From positions 1 to 64,000 of the forward strand of contig NZ_LYPF02000020.1 in the NCBI RefSeq assembly GCF_001661595.2: a stretch of DNA of 64,000 nucleotides, in the 5' to 3' direction. The stretch is from Crocinitomix algicola (GTDB taxonomy: Bacteria > Bacteroidota > Bacteroidia > Flavobacteriales_D > Crocinitomicaceae). This document shows, one piece after another, positions 53,884-62,774 of the stretch (position 1 is the first letter of the stretch; every line of letters begins with the position of its first letter). Both the position numbers and the translations under genes were made by a program. Under the pieces are notes generated by a model, which saw only the letters and a list, made by a program, of their open reading frames with translations, ran no database searches and was not told where the DNA came from.

Positions 53884-53902
53884 AAACGAATTCTATAATA
53901 AA

Positions 53903-55525
53903 TTATTTTGCCGTTTTTTCAATTGCTAATTCAACAGCATTGTATGTATTCACAATTCCTCCAGTTGAACTTAGTGTTTTAAACGGAACTTCATTATCTG
54001 ATGTTCCTGGCAGCGGAGTAGTTAAATCAATTTTTTGCACAGATTCAAAAATGATATCTCTAATCTCAAACATTGTCAATTCCGGAAAATAAGATTTTAA
54101 CAATGCCGCTAATCCAGCAACCATTGGAGATGCCATTGATGTTCCTTGAATTGCAGCATACTCATTGTTCGGAGTTGTAGCATAAATCTCTAATCCAGGA
54201 GCAAATACATCCACCATTTCTTCATCATAATTTGAAAAAGTAGCTGCAAGACCTTGTTGTTTTAATCCACCTTCTTTACTTAATTTTGCTTTTTTATAAC
54301 GTGTTGAAGCACCTACTTCAATCCAGTTCTTAAACTCCTCATTCATTGAAGGGTATTTAGGAGAAGGGAAATTAGATTCCTTTCCAATGTCCTTAGAAGA
54401 ATTTCCAGCAGCATGACAAATCAAAACACCTTTTTCTTCTGCGTAACGAATTGCCTTTATAACCTCTTCTTGATAAGGTGAAAATGCTTTACCGAAACTT
54501 CCGTTAATAATTTGTGCTCCATTATCAACCGCATAACGAATTGCTAAAGCAACATCTTTATCACGCTCATCACCATCAGGAATAGCACGTACCGACATAA
54601 TAAGTACATTATCAGCAACACCATCGTTACCTATCCCGTTATTTCGTGTAGCAGCAATAATTCCCGCTACATGCGTTCCGTGAAACGCGTCAGGACCTTC
54701 TACGATATTATTTCCATAATTTACATCACTAAAATCTGATGGATCATCTCCCACTACTGAACGTGCATCCAAATCCACATTGTAGTGATAGTTCAATTGA
54801 CCGTTAAAATAATCGAAAGCACCTTGTAATTGCTCCTTAACATCTTCGACAGAGGCACCGCTTTTTGCTAAAGGATAAATTAAGTTTGCAGACTCGCCAA
54901 CTTTAGGATCCTTTAATGCCTTTTTAAGGTCTTTTTTAGAATAAGCTCCACCAAAATGCTTTACTAACTCTGCATCAGCTGATTGGTACTTTTCCAAAAT
55001 TCCTTCGTACTGTTTGATTTGTGCAGTACGTTGTTTTACTGTACCTTCTACTTCATCACGATAAACCTTATATTTTTCAAACTCGGCTTTATCAGAAGCA
55101 GGTATGTCAGAATCACTTTTACCCGCGTACTTTTCATGATATTTTTTATATAAACGAGTTACCTCTAACTGCTCATGGTTTATATTTTCGCCGTCAGGAT
55201 TCCCTAAAAAACTCCATCCGTTTACATCATCAATATAACCATTGTTATCGTCATCTATTCCATTCCCTGGAATTTCATCCTTGTTTACCCAAATAGAACC
55301 TTGAAGATCTTCGTGCTCAATATCCACACCTGAATCAATAACGGCTACAACAACTTTTTCAGCAGGTTTTTTATCTGCTAGTAGTTTAGCATAAGCTTTA
55401 TCAGTGCTCATACCGTATTTTGCACCATTATACCAATTCAAGATTTTCTTATCCACATCTTGAGCCCCTGCGTTATAAGCAAATAACAAGGCTGAAGCGA
55501 CAAGTATTTTATTCATGTTGTTCAT
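53903..55525 (-). CDS. Subtilisin-like serine protease (S8) with long helical insert
   Basis: A 540-aa exported protease (signal peptide to about residue 22). The triad is intact: Asp64 (VIDSGVDIEHEDL), His282 (HGTHVAGI) and Ser463 (GTSMASPM), with Asn375 as oxyanion residue. Between Asp64 and His282 lies a charged, mostly helical insert of about 130 residues (about 118-250) that subtilisins usually lack. No T9SS domain or lipobox is seen; it may act in the periplasm or outer membrane. It is divergent from a second S8 gene. The start at 55525 or 55516 cannot be settled. Confidence 0.93.
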   Translation of the reverse strand: MNNMNKILVASALLFAYNAGAQDVDKKILNWYNGAKYGMSTDKAYAKLLADKKPAEKVVVAVIDSGVDIEHEDLQGSIWVNKDEIPGNGIDDDNNGYIDDVNGWSFLGNPDGENINHEQLEVTRLYKKYHEKYAGKSDSDIPASDKAEFEKYKVYRDEVEGTVKQRTAQIKQYEGILEKYQSADAELVKHFGGAYSKKDLKKALKDPKVGESANLIYPLAKSGASVEDVKEQLQGAFDYFNGQLNYHYNVDLDARSVVGDDPSDFSDVNYGNNIVEGPDAFHGTHVAGIIAATRNNGIGNDGVADNVLIMSVRAIPDGDERDKDVALAIRYAVDNGAQIINGSFGKAFSPYQEEVIKAIRYAEEKGVLICHAAGNSSKDIGKESNFPSPKYPSMNEEFKNWIEVGASTRYKKAKLSKEGGLKQQGLAATFSNYDEEMVDVFAPGLEIYATTPNNEYAAIQGTSMASPMVAGLAALLKSYFPELTMFEIRDIIFESVQKIDLTTPLPGTSDNEVPFKTLSSTGGIVNTYNAVELAIEKTAK

Positions 55526-55678
55526 ATTATATATTTAGTCCGCTAAAATTACAAGAATTCTTTCAAAAAGTCACCATGAACTACACAAAAGGTTGAATTG
55601 CTCAATAATCGCAAAAAAATAATGTTAAATTCGTTAAACCTTCACTATATTAATTACGTCAATTGTAAAAATCTTCAT

Positions 55679-58237
55679 ATGAAATACTTGCTACTCACAC
55701 TTCTTATAGGTTCATCTTTTCTTATAAATGGGCAAATTCAAAATGCATCTATTTCTTTTAATCATTACCGAAGCAATAAAGGCAATACTAGGATTAATTT
55801 TGCAGTGAAAGGAAATGAATCAGTTTTAAGACAATCAGAAGACATTCATTATAAGTACAAAAATGGCAATTGGCATTTTATTTATTGTTCATCACATCGT
55901 GTGGCAGAATTAATGAAAGAAGGGATAATCGAGCAATTGTATTTTGATCCTTCGGTGGGGCATTTATTAAACGATACGATGCGTATTGTTCAAAATGTTG
56001 ATAGTGTTCATGCTGGTCATTCGCCGTTGCAGCGATCATTTACAGGAAAAGACGTTGTACTGGGGTACATTGATTCTGGACTTGATCATAACCATGAAGA
56101 TTTTAAAAATGAAGATGGAACAACACGAGTTCTTTATTATTGGGATCACAGTTTAGGTATTCATCCAGATAGAACTCCGGGTAAATATGGCTACGGTCAG
56201 GTATGGACTTCAGAAGAGATAAATGACGGTTCTTGTACTTCTACAGACGAGAATGCGCACGGTACGACTGTGACCGGAGCTGGTTCTGGGAACGGACGAG
56301 CTACAGGAACAAACCAAGGTGTTGCTCCAGAATCGGATATCATCATCGTTGAAACAAATTTTAGTTTACCAAATTGGACCCTTACGGTTGCTGATGGTAT
56401 TGACTTCATATTTTCCATGGCAGACACTTTAGGTAAGCCAGCTGTCGTTAACACTTCTGTTGGATCTTATTTTGGTAGCCATGATGGTACAGATCCAGCT
56501 TCGCAAATTATTGATAGCTTGTTGATGGACAAGCCGGGGAGAATTGTAGTCGGAGCGGCTGGAAATTCTGGGGCACAAGGAAAATATCATGTAAAAGGTT
56601 ATGTTGATGCTGACACTTCTTTTACTTGGTTTGATGTAAATCCAGCTTCTGCTTTTGGAGGTGCAGCAACCTATTTTGACTTGTGGTCGGATACGGCTGA
56701 TTTTAAAAACGTGCATTTTGCTTTTGGAGCTGATCAAGTCTCCCCGAGTTTTGAATTCCGTGGTAGAACTAACTTCTATACCATTGAACCACTTTTAGGC
56801 ACAACAACCTACGACACGATATTTTGGGAAGGTAACCGTGTAACGCCCGTAGAATTCTATGCGGAAGAAATCAATGGAGTTTACCACCTGGAAATGGTCA
56901 TGCTGAATCCTGATTCACTTGATTTTTATTACCGTTTTGAGACAACTGGTGATGGAGTGTATGATTTATGGTCTGGGGCCTGGGCAGGAGCTTCTAATAT
57001 CGTTCATTTAGGATTACCAAGTCCAATCGATTTCCCTCCCATTGTCAATTATCATATTCCTGACTCCCTATCTACCATTGTGAGTTCATGGACTTGCTCT
57101 CCTAAAGTTGTGACCGTTGGCAATTTCAAAAATCAATATGATTATATCGATTATTTGGGTGAACCTTATGTATTGGGTGGTGGTCCCCCTGGTGAATTAA
57201 GTCCCAACTCGAGTAAAGGTCCGAACAGACGTGGAGTTGTTAAGCCTGATGTCTCTGCAACAGGTGATGGAATTATGAGCGCTTGTCCATTGTGGTTGTC
57301 AGCCTCACTAAAAATTTCCAATCCAAGCATGTTAGCTGAAGGTGGAGAACATGTTCGAAATGGTGGAACCTCAATGGCATCACCTGTAATTGCTGGAATT
57401 GCCGCACTTTATTTAGAAAAATGTTCCGAAGCGACTTATCAAGATTTTTTAAATGATCTTCATGAATTAGCCTATTCAGATGCTTTCACGGGCATCACAC
57501 CAAACACAGGATATGGATATGGCAAAGTTGATGCATTCGAACTTCTTAATCATTCTAACTACTCTACCACTTTATTAGGTGACACATTAATTTGTGCAAC
57601 GCCAGAGGTATATGAGCTCGAAGAAGGCCCATTTACTTCGTACGAATGGTTTAATGATGAAACGGGTTCTTCCGTAACTTTAAACGAAACCGCAAATGTA
57701 TACGCTATCATCAAAAATGATAAAGGTTGTATTGCATACACTGACACCCTCGAAGTAGCAAAAGGAACCATGCCAATTCCGCCATCTATTAATCAAATTG
57801 GCGGAGGATTAGTAAGTACACCCGCAGCAAATTATCAATGGTATTTTAATGGTGAGCCCATTGACGATTCGAATACGCAATTCTTAAACCCGGACTCATC
57901 CGGAAGTTATGTTGTTGAAGTAATTAGCGAAGATGGTTGTTCATTGTTCTCAGAACCAATAATAGTAGAATCCGCTTCAATTGAAGAAATGGGGAGTACT
58001 GATTTTTTAATATTTCCCAACCCATTCCAAGATGAGTTAAAAATAATTAAAGGGGAACACCATAAAGTTGACATATCCATATCCGATATCTCTGGCAAAC
58101 AAGTTTATTTTGAAAATAACATTCCCGCAGAAAGCTTGTTTATCACATTTAATTTGAGTCATTTAGAAAACGGAGTATACGTCCTCACTTTTTACTATGA
58201 TAATAACTTTAGCACATTTCGTGTTATTAAACAATAA
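55679..58237 (+). CDS. T9SS-secreted subtilisin-like serine protease (S8)
   Basis: An 852-aa protein from ATG 55679. An upstream TTG at 55598 would add 27 residues before the signal peptide, so it is rejected. The signal ends near residue 20 (LINGQ). Catalytic blocks: Asp in GYIDSGLDHNHEDF, His in NAHGTTVTGAGSG and Ser in GGTSMASPVIAGIAA. The arrangement and length suit the large KP-43-like subtilases. Beta domains follow (about 620-770), then a type A T9SS domain (FLIFPNPFQDELKI to the end). It should be exported to the cell surface or medium and degrade proteins. Confidence 0.93.
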   Translation: MKYLLLTLLIGSSFLINGQIQNASISFNHYRSNKGNTRINFAVKGNESVLRQSEDIHYKYKNGNWHFIYCSSHRVAELMKEGIIEQLYFDPSVGHLLNDTMRIVQNVDSVHAGHSPLQRSFTGKDVVLGYIDSGLDHNHEDFKNEDGTTRVLYYWDHSLGIHPDRTPGKYGYGQVWTSEEINDGSCTSTDENAHGTTVTGAGSGNGRATGTNQGVAPESDIIIVETNFSLPNWTLTVADGIDFIFSMADTLGKPAVVNTSVGSYFGSHDGTDPASQIIDSLLMDKPGRIVVGAAGNSGAQGKYHVKGYVDADTSFTWFDVNPASAFGGAATYFDLWSDTADFKNVHFAFGADQVSPSFEFRGRTNFYTIEPLLGTTTYDTIFWEGNRVTPVEFYAEEINGVYHLEMVMLNPDSLDFYYRFETTGDGVYDLWSGAWAGASNIVHLGLPSPIDFPPIVNYHIPDSLSTIVSSWTCSPKVVTVGNFKNQYDYIDYLGEPYVLGGGPPGELSPNSSKGPNRRGVVKPDVSATGDGIMSACPLWLSASLKISNPSMLAEGGEHVRNGGTSMASPVIAGIAALYLEKCSEATYQDFLNDLHELAYSDAFTGITPNTGYGYGKVDAFELLNHSNYSTTLLGDTLICATPEVYELEEGPFTSYEWFNDETGSSVTLNETANVYAIIKNDKGCIAYTDTLEVAKGTMPIPPSINQIGGGLVSTPAANYQWYFNGEPIDDSNTQFLNPDSSGSYVVEVISEDGCSLFSEPIIVESASIEEMGSTDFLIFPNPFQDELKIIKGEHHKVDISISDISGKQVYFENNIPAESLFITFNLSHLENGVYVLTFYYDNNFSTFRVIKQ

Positions 58238-58283
58238 ATGAAATAAAACTTACGGAAGTAGAAGGTCTGAATTGATAATTTTA

Positions 58284-58291
58284 TATTTTTG
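58284..58291 (+). promoter_or_regulatory. -7 box of the DUF5606 gene
   Basis: TATTTTTG ends 23 nt before the ATG at 58315, the spacing seen at several other genes here. Confidence 0.4.
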
Positions 58292-58314
58292 CCGACTACA
58301 GAAAAAAACTACAA

Positions 58315-58728
58315 ATGAATTTAAAAGGACTAATTGCAATATCAGGAAAATCGGGATTATTTAAGGTTGCTGCTCAAGGTAGAAACAACATTATTGTTGA
58401 ATCTCTAGATAATGGTAAAAAATTTCCAGCTTTTGCGACAGATAAAATTTCTGCACTAGAAGACATTAGTATTTACACTTATGAAGAAGATGTACCATTG
58501 GTAGAAGTTTATTCTAAAATGGCTGAACATGCAAACTATGAAAAGTCTTTGAGTCATAAAGAAAAAGCGGAGAGTCTGAAAGATGAATTAAGTGCATTTT
58601 TGCCGGATTATGATGAAGACCGTGTTTATGAATCAGATATTCGTAAATTGTTTCAATGGTATAACATTCTTGTCGATAAAGGATTTGTGGTACGTGGTGA
58701 AGATAACGCAGCTTCGGAAGAAGAATAG
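58315..58728 (+). CDS. DUF5606 family protein
   Basis: A 137-aa soluble protein whose N-terminal half (MNLKGLIAISGKSGLFKVAA, then FPAFATDKISALEDISIY) matches DUF5606, a small Bacteroidota family of unknown role. The C-terminal half is helical and charged. No neighbour indicates function. It ends at a bidirectional terminator shared with the small gene on the other strand. Confidence 0.85.
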   Translation: MNLKGLIAISGKSGLFKVAAQGRNNIIVESLDNGKKFPAFATDKISALEDISIYTYEEDVPLVEVYSKMAEHANYEKSLSHKEKAESLKDELSAFLPDYDEDRVYESDIRKLFQWYNILVDKGFVVRGEDNAASEEE

Positions 58729-58750
58729 GAAATATTAAACAAGTAAAATA

Positions 58751-58780
58751 AAAAGGGGCCTTTTGCAGGCCCCTTTTTTA
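58751..58780. terminator. Bidirectional terminator
   Basis: AAAAGGGGCC and GGCCCCTTTT pair perfectly (10 bp, 7-nt loop) with A and T runs on each side, serving the DUF5606 gene and, on the minus strand, the 55-aa small gene whose stop lies at its edge. Confidence 0.85.
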
Positions 58781-58945
58781 GTTTAAAATTAGTTCAACAC
58801 TTTTTTTCTTCCTTTCATCCTCAGAAGTTAGTTGATGCACTTCTAATGACTTTGAGAAATTTAATATCTGACTGAGCACTTCGGCTTTTGGAGATTGATT
58901 AATTTCGTTTGAAGATTTTGTTTTACTCGTGTAGATTTTCATCAT
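58778..58945 (-). CDS. Small protein of unknown function (55 aa)
   Basis: An open frame of 55 codons, too short for most automatic calls. Translation begins MMKIYTSKTKSSNEINQSP and ends SVELILN; it is charged and probably helical, with EVLSQILNFSKSLEV as the core. Two ATGs are adjacent (58945, 58942). The frame ends exactly at a strong terminator on its strand, and codon use is ordinary for the region. Similar short proteins ending in an N-F-S-K-S-L-type segment are familiar from Bacteroidota, but I cannot confirm homology. Confidence 0.6.
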   Translation of the reverse strand: MMKIYTSKTKSSNEINQSPKAEVLSQILNFSKSLEVHQLTSEDERKKKSVELILN

Positions 58946-59029
58946 AGGCTACTTACTCTTTTTTTTACAAGTAAACGTAAAGTTCATTCACTTATTGTTT
59001 GTAACCCAAAAAAAATACTTCTTTAATTA

Positions 59030-59626
59030 TTATACAGTTATACTAACTTTGTGTTTATCAACTAGTTTTCTTAAATTGATAAGCGCATAACGCATTCTAC
59101 CAAGTGCAGTATTAATACTTATATCTTCTTTATCAGCAATATCTTTAAACGACATTCCTTTGAAAATTCGGTTTTGAAGCACATCCCTTTGTTCTTCTGG
59201 TAAGTATTCTACCAATCTAACTAAATCAGTTTCGATTTGACCTTTAATCATTTCGTCTTCTATATTATTATCTGTCAATTTTAGTACAGAAAAAATATTA
59301 TAATCTTCACTTTTTGAACTTGATTCAGAAATCATTTGCATTTTATTCGACCGTCTAAAATGATCAACAATCATGTTGTGAGAAATGGTTAGAACCCAAG
59401 GTAGGAATTTTCCTTCCTCATTATAAGAACCGTTTTTTAATGTGCGTATGACTTTTATAAACACATCTTGGAACAAATCATTTGCTAAATTCTGATTTCG
59501 AACTTTTGAAACAATATATCCAAAAATGCGATCTTTGTTACGCATTAGTAATGTTTCAAAAGCTTTTTCATTACCCTCTAGATACGATCGTATCAAGTCC
59601 TTGTCAGACAGAATTTCATTTGCCAT
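59030..59626 (-). CDS. ECF-type RNA polymerase sigma factor (sigma-70 family)
   Basis: A 198-aa sigma factor. Region 2 contains ANDLFQDVFIKVIRTL and WVLTISHNMIVDHFRR; region 4 contains LPEEQRDVLQNRIFKGMSFKDIADKEDISINTALGRMRYAL (truncated here). No anti-sigma factor gene is adjacent, unlike many ECF systems. It may respond to stress or envelope signals. The promoter at 59736-59766 and the inverted repeat that overlaps it suggest tight control. Divergent from uvrA. Confidence 0.93.
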   Translation of the reverse strand: MANEILSDKDLIRSYLEGNEKAFETLLMRNKDRIFGYIVSKVRNQNLANDLFQDVFIKVIRTLKNGSYNEEGKFLPWVLTISHNMIVDHFRRSNKMQMISESSSKSEDYNIFSVLKLTDNNIEDEMIKGQIETDLVRLVEYLPEEQRDVLQNRIFKGMSFKDIADKEDISINTALGRMRYALINLRKLVDKHKVSITV

Positions 59627-59735
59627 AAGCTTACTCGTTTTAGTCGCGCACCAAAAATTGAAGCACGTATTTTTTCATTTCAATTATCAAAGAGTAAACA
59701 GTATAACCTATAGGCAAATATTAATTTAATGTTCT

Positions 59736-59766
59736 CAAATATAAGGTAATTGTACAAATTATCAAA
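59736..59766 (-). promoter_or_regulatory. Promoter of the ECF sigma factor gene
   Basis: On the minus strand TTTG (59766-59763), 19-nt spacer, TATATTTG (59743-59736). This is a complete match to the Bacteroidota consensus. The leader would be about 100 nt. Confidence 0.65.
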
Positions 59767-59805
59767 ATTAACAATTTAGCAAAAAATAAATATTCATTGT
59801 TAATT
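59766..59805. promoter_or_regulatory. Perfect inverted repeat overlapping the sigma-factor promoter
   Basis: AATTAACAAT (59766-59775) and ATTGTTAATT (59796-59805), 10-nt arms separated by 20 nt; centre-to-centre 30 nt (about three helical turns). One arm touches the -33 box. Candidate operator for a dimeric or tetrameric regulator. Confidence 0.4.
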
Positions 59806-59946
59806 ATGTGAACTTTGAATCTAATCAATAGTTCCAAATCATACTAAAAAACTTATAAAATGAACTCGTTTGAACTAGATAACGCAAAAAATAATGAATG
59901 GTTGGAAATCTGATAAAAAAAATATTTTTTTTGGCTAGATTAACTT

Positions 59947-59954
59947 TATCTTTG
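59947..59954 (+). promoter_or_regulatory. -7 box of uvrA
   Basis: TATCTTTG ends 23 nt before the ATG at 59978. No clear -33. Confidence 0.45.
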
Positions 59955-59977
59955 AGTTATCGCGTAAAAAAAAGAAG

Positions 59978-62770
59978 ATGTCGAAAGCAGATAGAAGTAT
60001 TGCCATTAAAGGGGCTCGAGTACACAACCTAAAAAATATAGACGTAAATATTCCTCATAATCAATTCATTGTAATTACTGGGCTATCAGGTTCTGGTAAA
60101 AGCTCGCTCGCTTTTGATACTTTGTTTGCCGAAGGACAGCGCCGATATGTTGAAAGCCTTTCTTCTTACGCCAGGCAATTCTTAGGCAAACTAGATAAAC
60201 CTGATGTTGATTATATCAAAGGAATTTCTCCAGGAATTGCAATAGAACAAAAAGTGATTTCAACCAATCCCAGGTCGACAGTTGGTACGGTTACGGAAAT
60301 TTATGACTACTTGAAGGTCCTTTTTGCACGTGCGGGTAAAACGTATAGTCCAATAAGTGGTGATGAAGTAAAAAAACACAGCGTATCTGATGTGGTTAAC
60401 TTCGTCAAAACTTTGGATGAAGGCTGTCGATTCATGGTATTAAGTCCTTGGATAATACGCGAAAAAATCAGCTTTAAAAAAGCGGTTGAGATATTAATTT
60501 CTCAAGGATTTACTAAGGTTTTCGTGAAAGGAAAGGCTTATAATCTAGACGAAATTGATAAAAAAACATATGATCAGGGCGAACGTTTTATAATTGTCGA
60601 TAGATTAAGTCATATAAAAGATGATGAAGATTATGATTCGCGACTTGCTGACTCCGTACAGACTGCCTTTTATGAAGGGTTTGGTACCTGTACGATTCAC
60701 CAAATGGAAACCAACCATCAAACCGATTTCTCCAATCGTTTTGAATTAGATGGTATCGAATTTATTGAGCCCTCTGTTAATTTTTTCACGTTCAATAACC
60801 CATTTGGAGCATGCAGGTCATGCGAAGGTTATGGAAGTATAATAGGAATTGATCCGGAATTAGTAATTCCCGATAAAAATTTAAGTGTCTATGAAGAAAC
60901 TGTAGCACCTTGGAAAGGAGAAAAGATGCGAGAATGGCGCGATCAGTTTATTGCACATGCAGCAAATCATAATTTCCCTATACATCGAGCATACAGTGAA
61001 TTGACGGAAGAAGAAAAAACGCTCCTTTGGAAAGGTAGTGGCCGCATGCAAGGAATAGATGATTTTTTTGAGTACGTTCAATCTAAGACCTACAAAATTC
61101 AGTATCGTATAATGTTATCACGTTACCGTGGTAAAACGAAATGTCCTGATTGCAGAGGAACGAGACTTAGAAAAGAAACAAATTATGTTAAGATCGACGG
61201 ACATCAATTGAGTGATTTAATGTTGATGCCAATCGATGAATTAACGGAACTTTTTAAACAAATTACACTCGACAAATACCAGACAGAAATTGCAGAGCGA
61301 TTGTTAATAGAAATTCAAAACCGACTTTCCTATTTATGTGAAGTTGGATTAGGGTATTTAACCTTGAATCGTCAATCGGCAACCTTATCTGGAGGTGAAT
61401 CCCAAAGAATTAATCTAGCCACTTCACTTGGCAGTAGTCTTGTAGGTTCGATGTATATATTAGACGAACCAAGTATTGGCCTGCACCCTAAGGACACTCA
61501 TCGTTTAATTGGCATTCTAAATCAACTCAGGGATGTTGGAAACACTGTGATTGTAGTTGAACATGAAGAAGAGATGATGCAAGCAGCTGATCAAATCATA
61601 GATATTGGTCCAATGGCAGGTGTTAACGGTGGACAAATTGTTTTTCAAGGTAGACACGCAGAATTACTCAATGCAAAAAATAGTCTAACGGCTGATTATC
61701 TCACCAAGCGAAAATCTATACCTATTCCAACAAACAGGCGAAAATTGAATAGTGCAATATTCATTGAAGGTGCTCGTGAGAATAATTTAAAAAATATTAA
61801 TGTAAAAATTCCCCTTAACGGTTTGGTTTGTATTTCCGGAGTTTCAGGCTCTGGAAAATCAACACTCATTAAACAGATTTTTTATCCTGCACTTTTAAAA
61901 CAATTAGGAAAGTCCAGCTCCACAATTGGAGATTTTAATGGATTATCAGGAGATATAGATCGCATCGAAGATGTTGAAATGGTTGATCAAAATCCCATTG
62001 GTCGTTCATCAAGAAGTAATCCAGCAACTTATGTGAAAGCTTTTGATTTCATCCGCGATTTATTCGCTAAACAACAACTGGCAAAAGTTAGAGGATATAA
62101 AGCAGGTTACTTTTCATACAACGTTCCTGGCGGAAGGTGTGAAGTATGTAAAGGTGAAGGTGAAATTACCATTTCAATGCAATTCATGGCAGACGTAAAA
62201 TTGGAGTGTGAAGAATGCAAAGGGAAACGGTTTACTACGGAAGCTTTAGAGGTAGAATTTAATGGTAAAACCATCAATGATGTTTTAAACATGACGATAG
62301 AAGACGCTATGTCCTTTTTTGATGGAGGCAACCGTTTAGAGGAAAAAATAATTGAACGCATTGGTCCACTATATGAATTAGGATTAGGATATTTAAAACT
62401 TGGACAATCTTCGAGCACTCTATCCGGTGGTGAGGCTCAACGTGTAAAGTTAGCCTCTTTTTTAACCACAAATAAAAGCAAAGTAACCCCTACTCTATTC
62501 ATATTTGATGAACCGACAACGGGACTTCATTTTCACGATATAGAAAAACTCGTACTCTCCTTCAATCAATTAATAAAAAAAGGACATTCTGTTTTAGTTA
62601 TTGAGCATAATGGAGATGTTTTAAAAACAGCTGATTGGATAATTGATATTGGACCCGGCGGTGGAAAACATGGTGGTCAAGTTTTGTTTGAGGGGGTACC
62701 TGAAGACCTTGTGAAATGCTCTGAAAGTGTGACCGGAGAATTCTTAATTGAAAAATTAAAAGAAGCATAA
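59978..62770 (+). CDS. uvrA: Excinuclease ABC subunit A
   Basis: A 930-aa damage-recognition ATPase of nucleotide excision repair. Two ABC ATPase units: Walker A GLSGSGKSS (35-43) and GVSGSGKST (about 630), signature LSGGESQR and LSGGEAQR, and Walker B ILDEPSIGLH and IFDEPTTGLH. Zinc-binding CxxC pairs are CRSCEGYG, CPDCRGTR, CEVCKGEGE and CEECKGKR. The UvrB-interacting and insertion domains are present; length is normal (about 940). No uvrB or uvrC nearby. In many bacteria uvrA is DNA-damage-induced; I see no known LexA box. Confidence 0.97.
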   Translation: MSKADRSIAIKGARVHNLKNIDVNIPHNQFIVITGLSGSGKSSLAFDTLFAEGQRRYVESLSSYARQFLGKLDKPDVDYIKGISPGIAIEQKVISTNPRSTVGTVTEIYDYLKVLFARAGKTYSPISGDEVKKHSVSDVVNFVKTLDEGCRFMVLSPWIIREKISFKKAVEILISQGFTKVFVKGKAYNLDEIDKKTYDQGERFIIVDRLSHIKDDEDYDSRLADSVQTAFYEGFGTCTIHQMETNHQTDFSNRFELDGIEFIEPSVNFFTFNNPFGACRSCEGYGSIIGIDPELVIPDKNLSVYEETVAPWKGEKMREWRDQFIAHAANHNFPIHRAYSELTEEEKTLLWKGSGRMQGIDDFFEYVQSKTYKIQYRIMLSRYRGKTKCPDCRGTRLRKETNYVKIDGHQLSDLMLMPIDELTELFKQITLDKYQTEIAERLLIEIQNRLSYLCEVGLGYLTLNRQSATLSGGESQRINLATSLGSSLVGSMYILDEPSIGLHPKDTHRLIGILNQLRDVGNTVIVVEHEEEMMQAADQIIDIGPMAGVNGGQIVFQGRHAELLNAKNSLTADYLTKRKSIPIPTNRRKLNSAIFIEGARENNLKNINVKIPLNGLVCISGVSGSGKSTLIKQIFYPALLKQLGKSSSTIGDFNGLSGDIDRIEDVEMVDQNPIGRSSRSNPATYVKAFDFIRDLFAKQQLAKVRGYKAGYFSYNVPGGRCEVCKGEGEITISMQFMADVKLECEECKGKRFTTEALEVEFNGKTINDVLNMTIEDAMSFFDGGNRLEEKIIERIGPLYELGLGYLKLGQSSSTLSGGEAQRVKLASFLTTNKSKVTPTLFIFDEPTTGLHFHDIEKLVLSFNQLIKKGHSVLVIEHNGDVLKTADWIIDIGPGGGKHGGQVLFEGVPEDLVKCSESVTGEFLIEKLKEA

Positions 62771-62774
62771 TTCT

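Larger units (their letters stand above)
59627..59977. other. Divergent intergenic region between sigma factor and uvrA
   Basis: About 350 AT-rich nt with a promoter for the sigma-factor gene, a -7 box for uvrA and a perfect 10-nt inverted repeat (59766-59805). A 17-codon ORF at 59860 (+) has no support. No other features seen. Confidence 0.5.

Noticed and set aside
59860-59913. 17-codon ORF upstream of uvrA
   Set aside because: Too short, no homologous feature, and the -7 box of uvrA lies after it.
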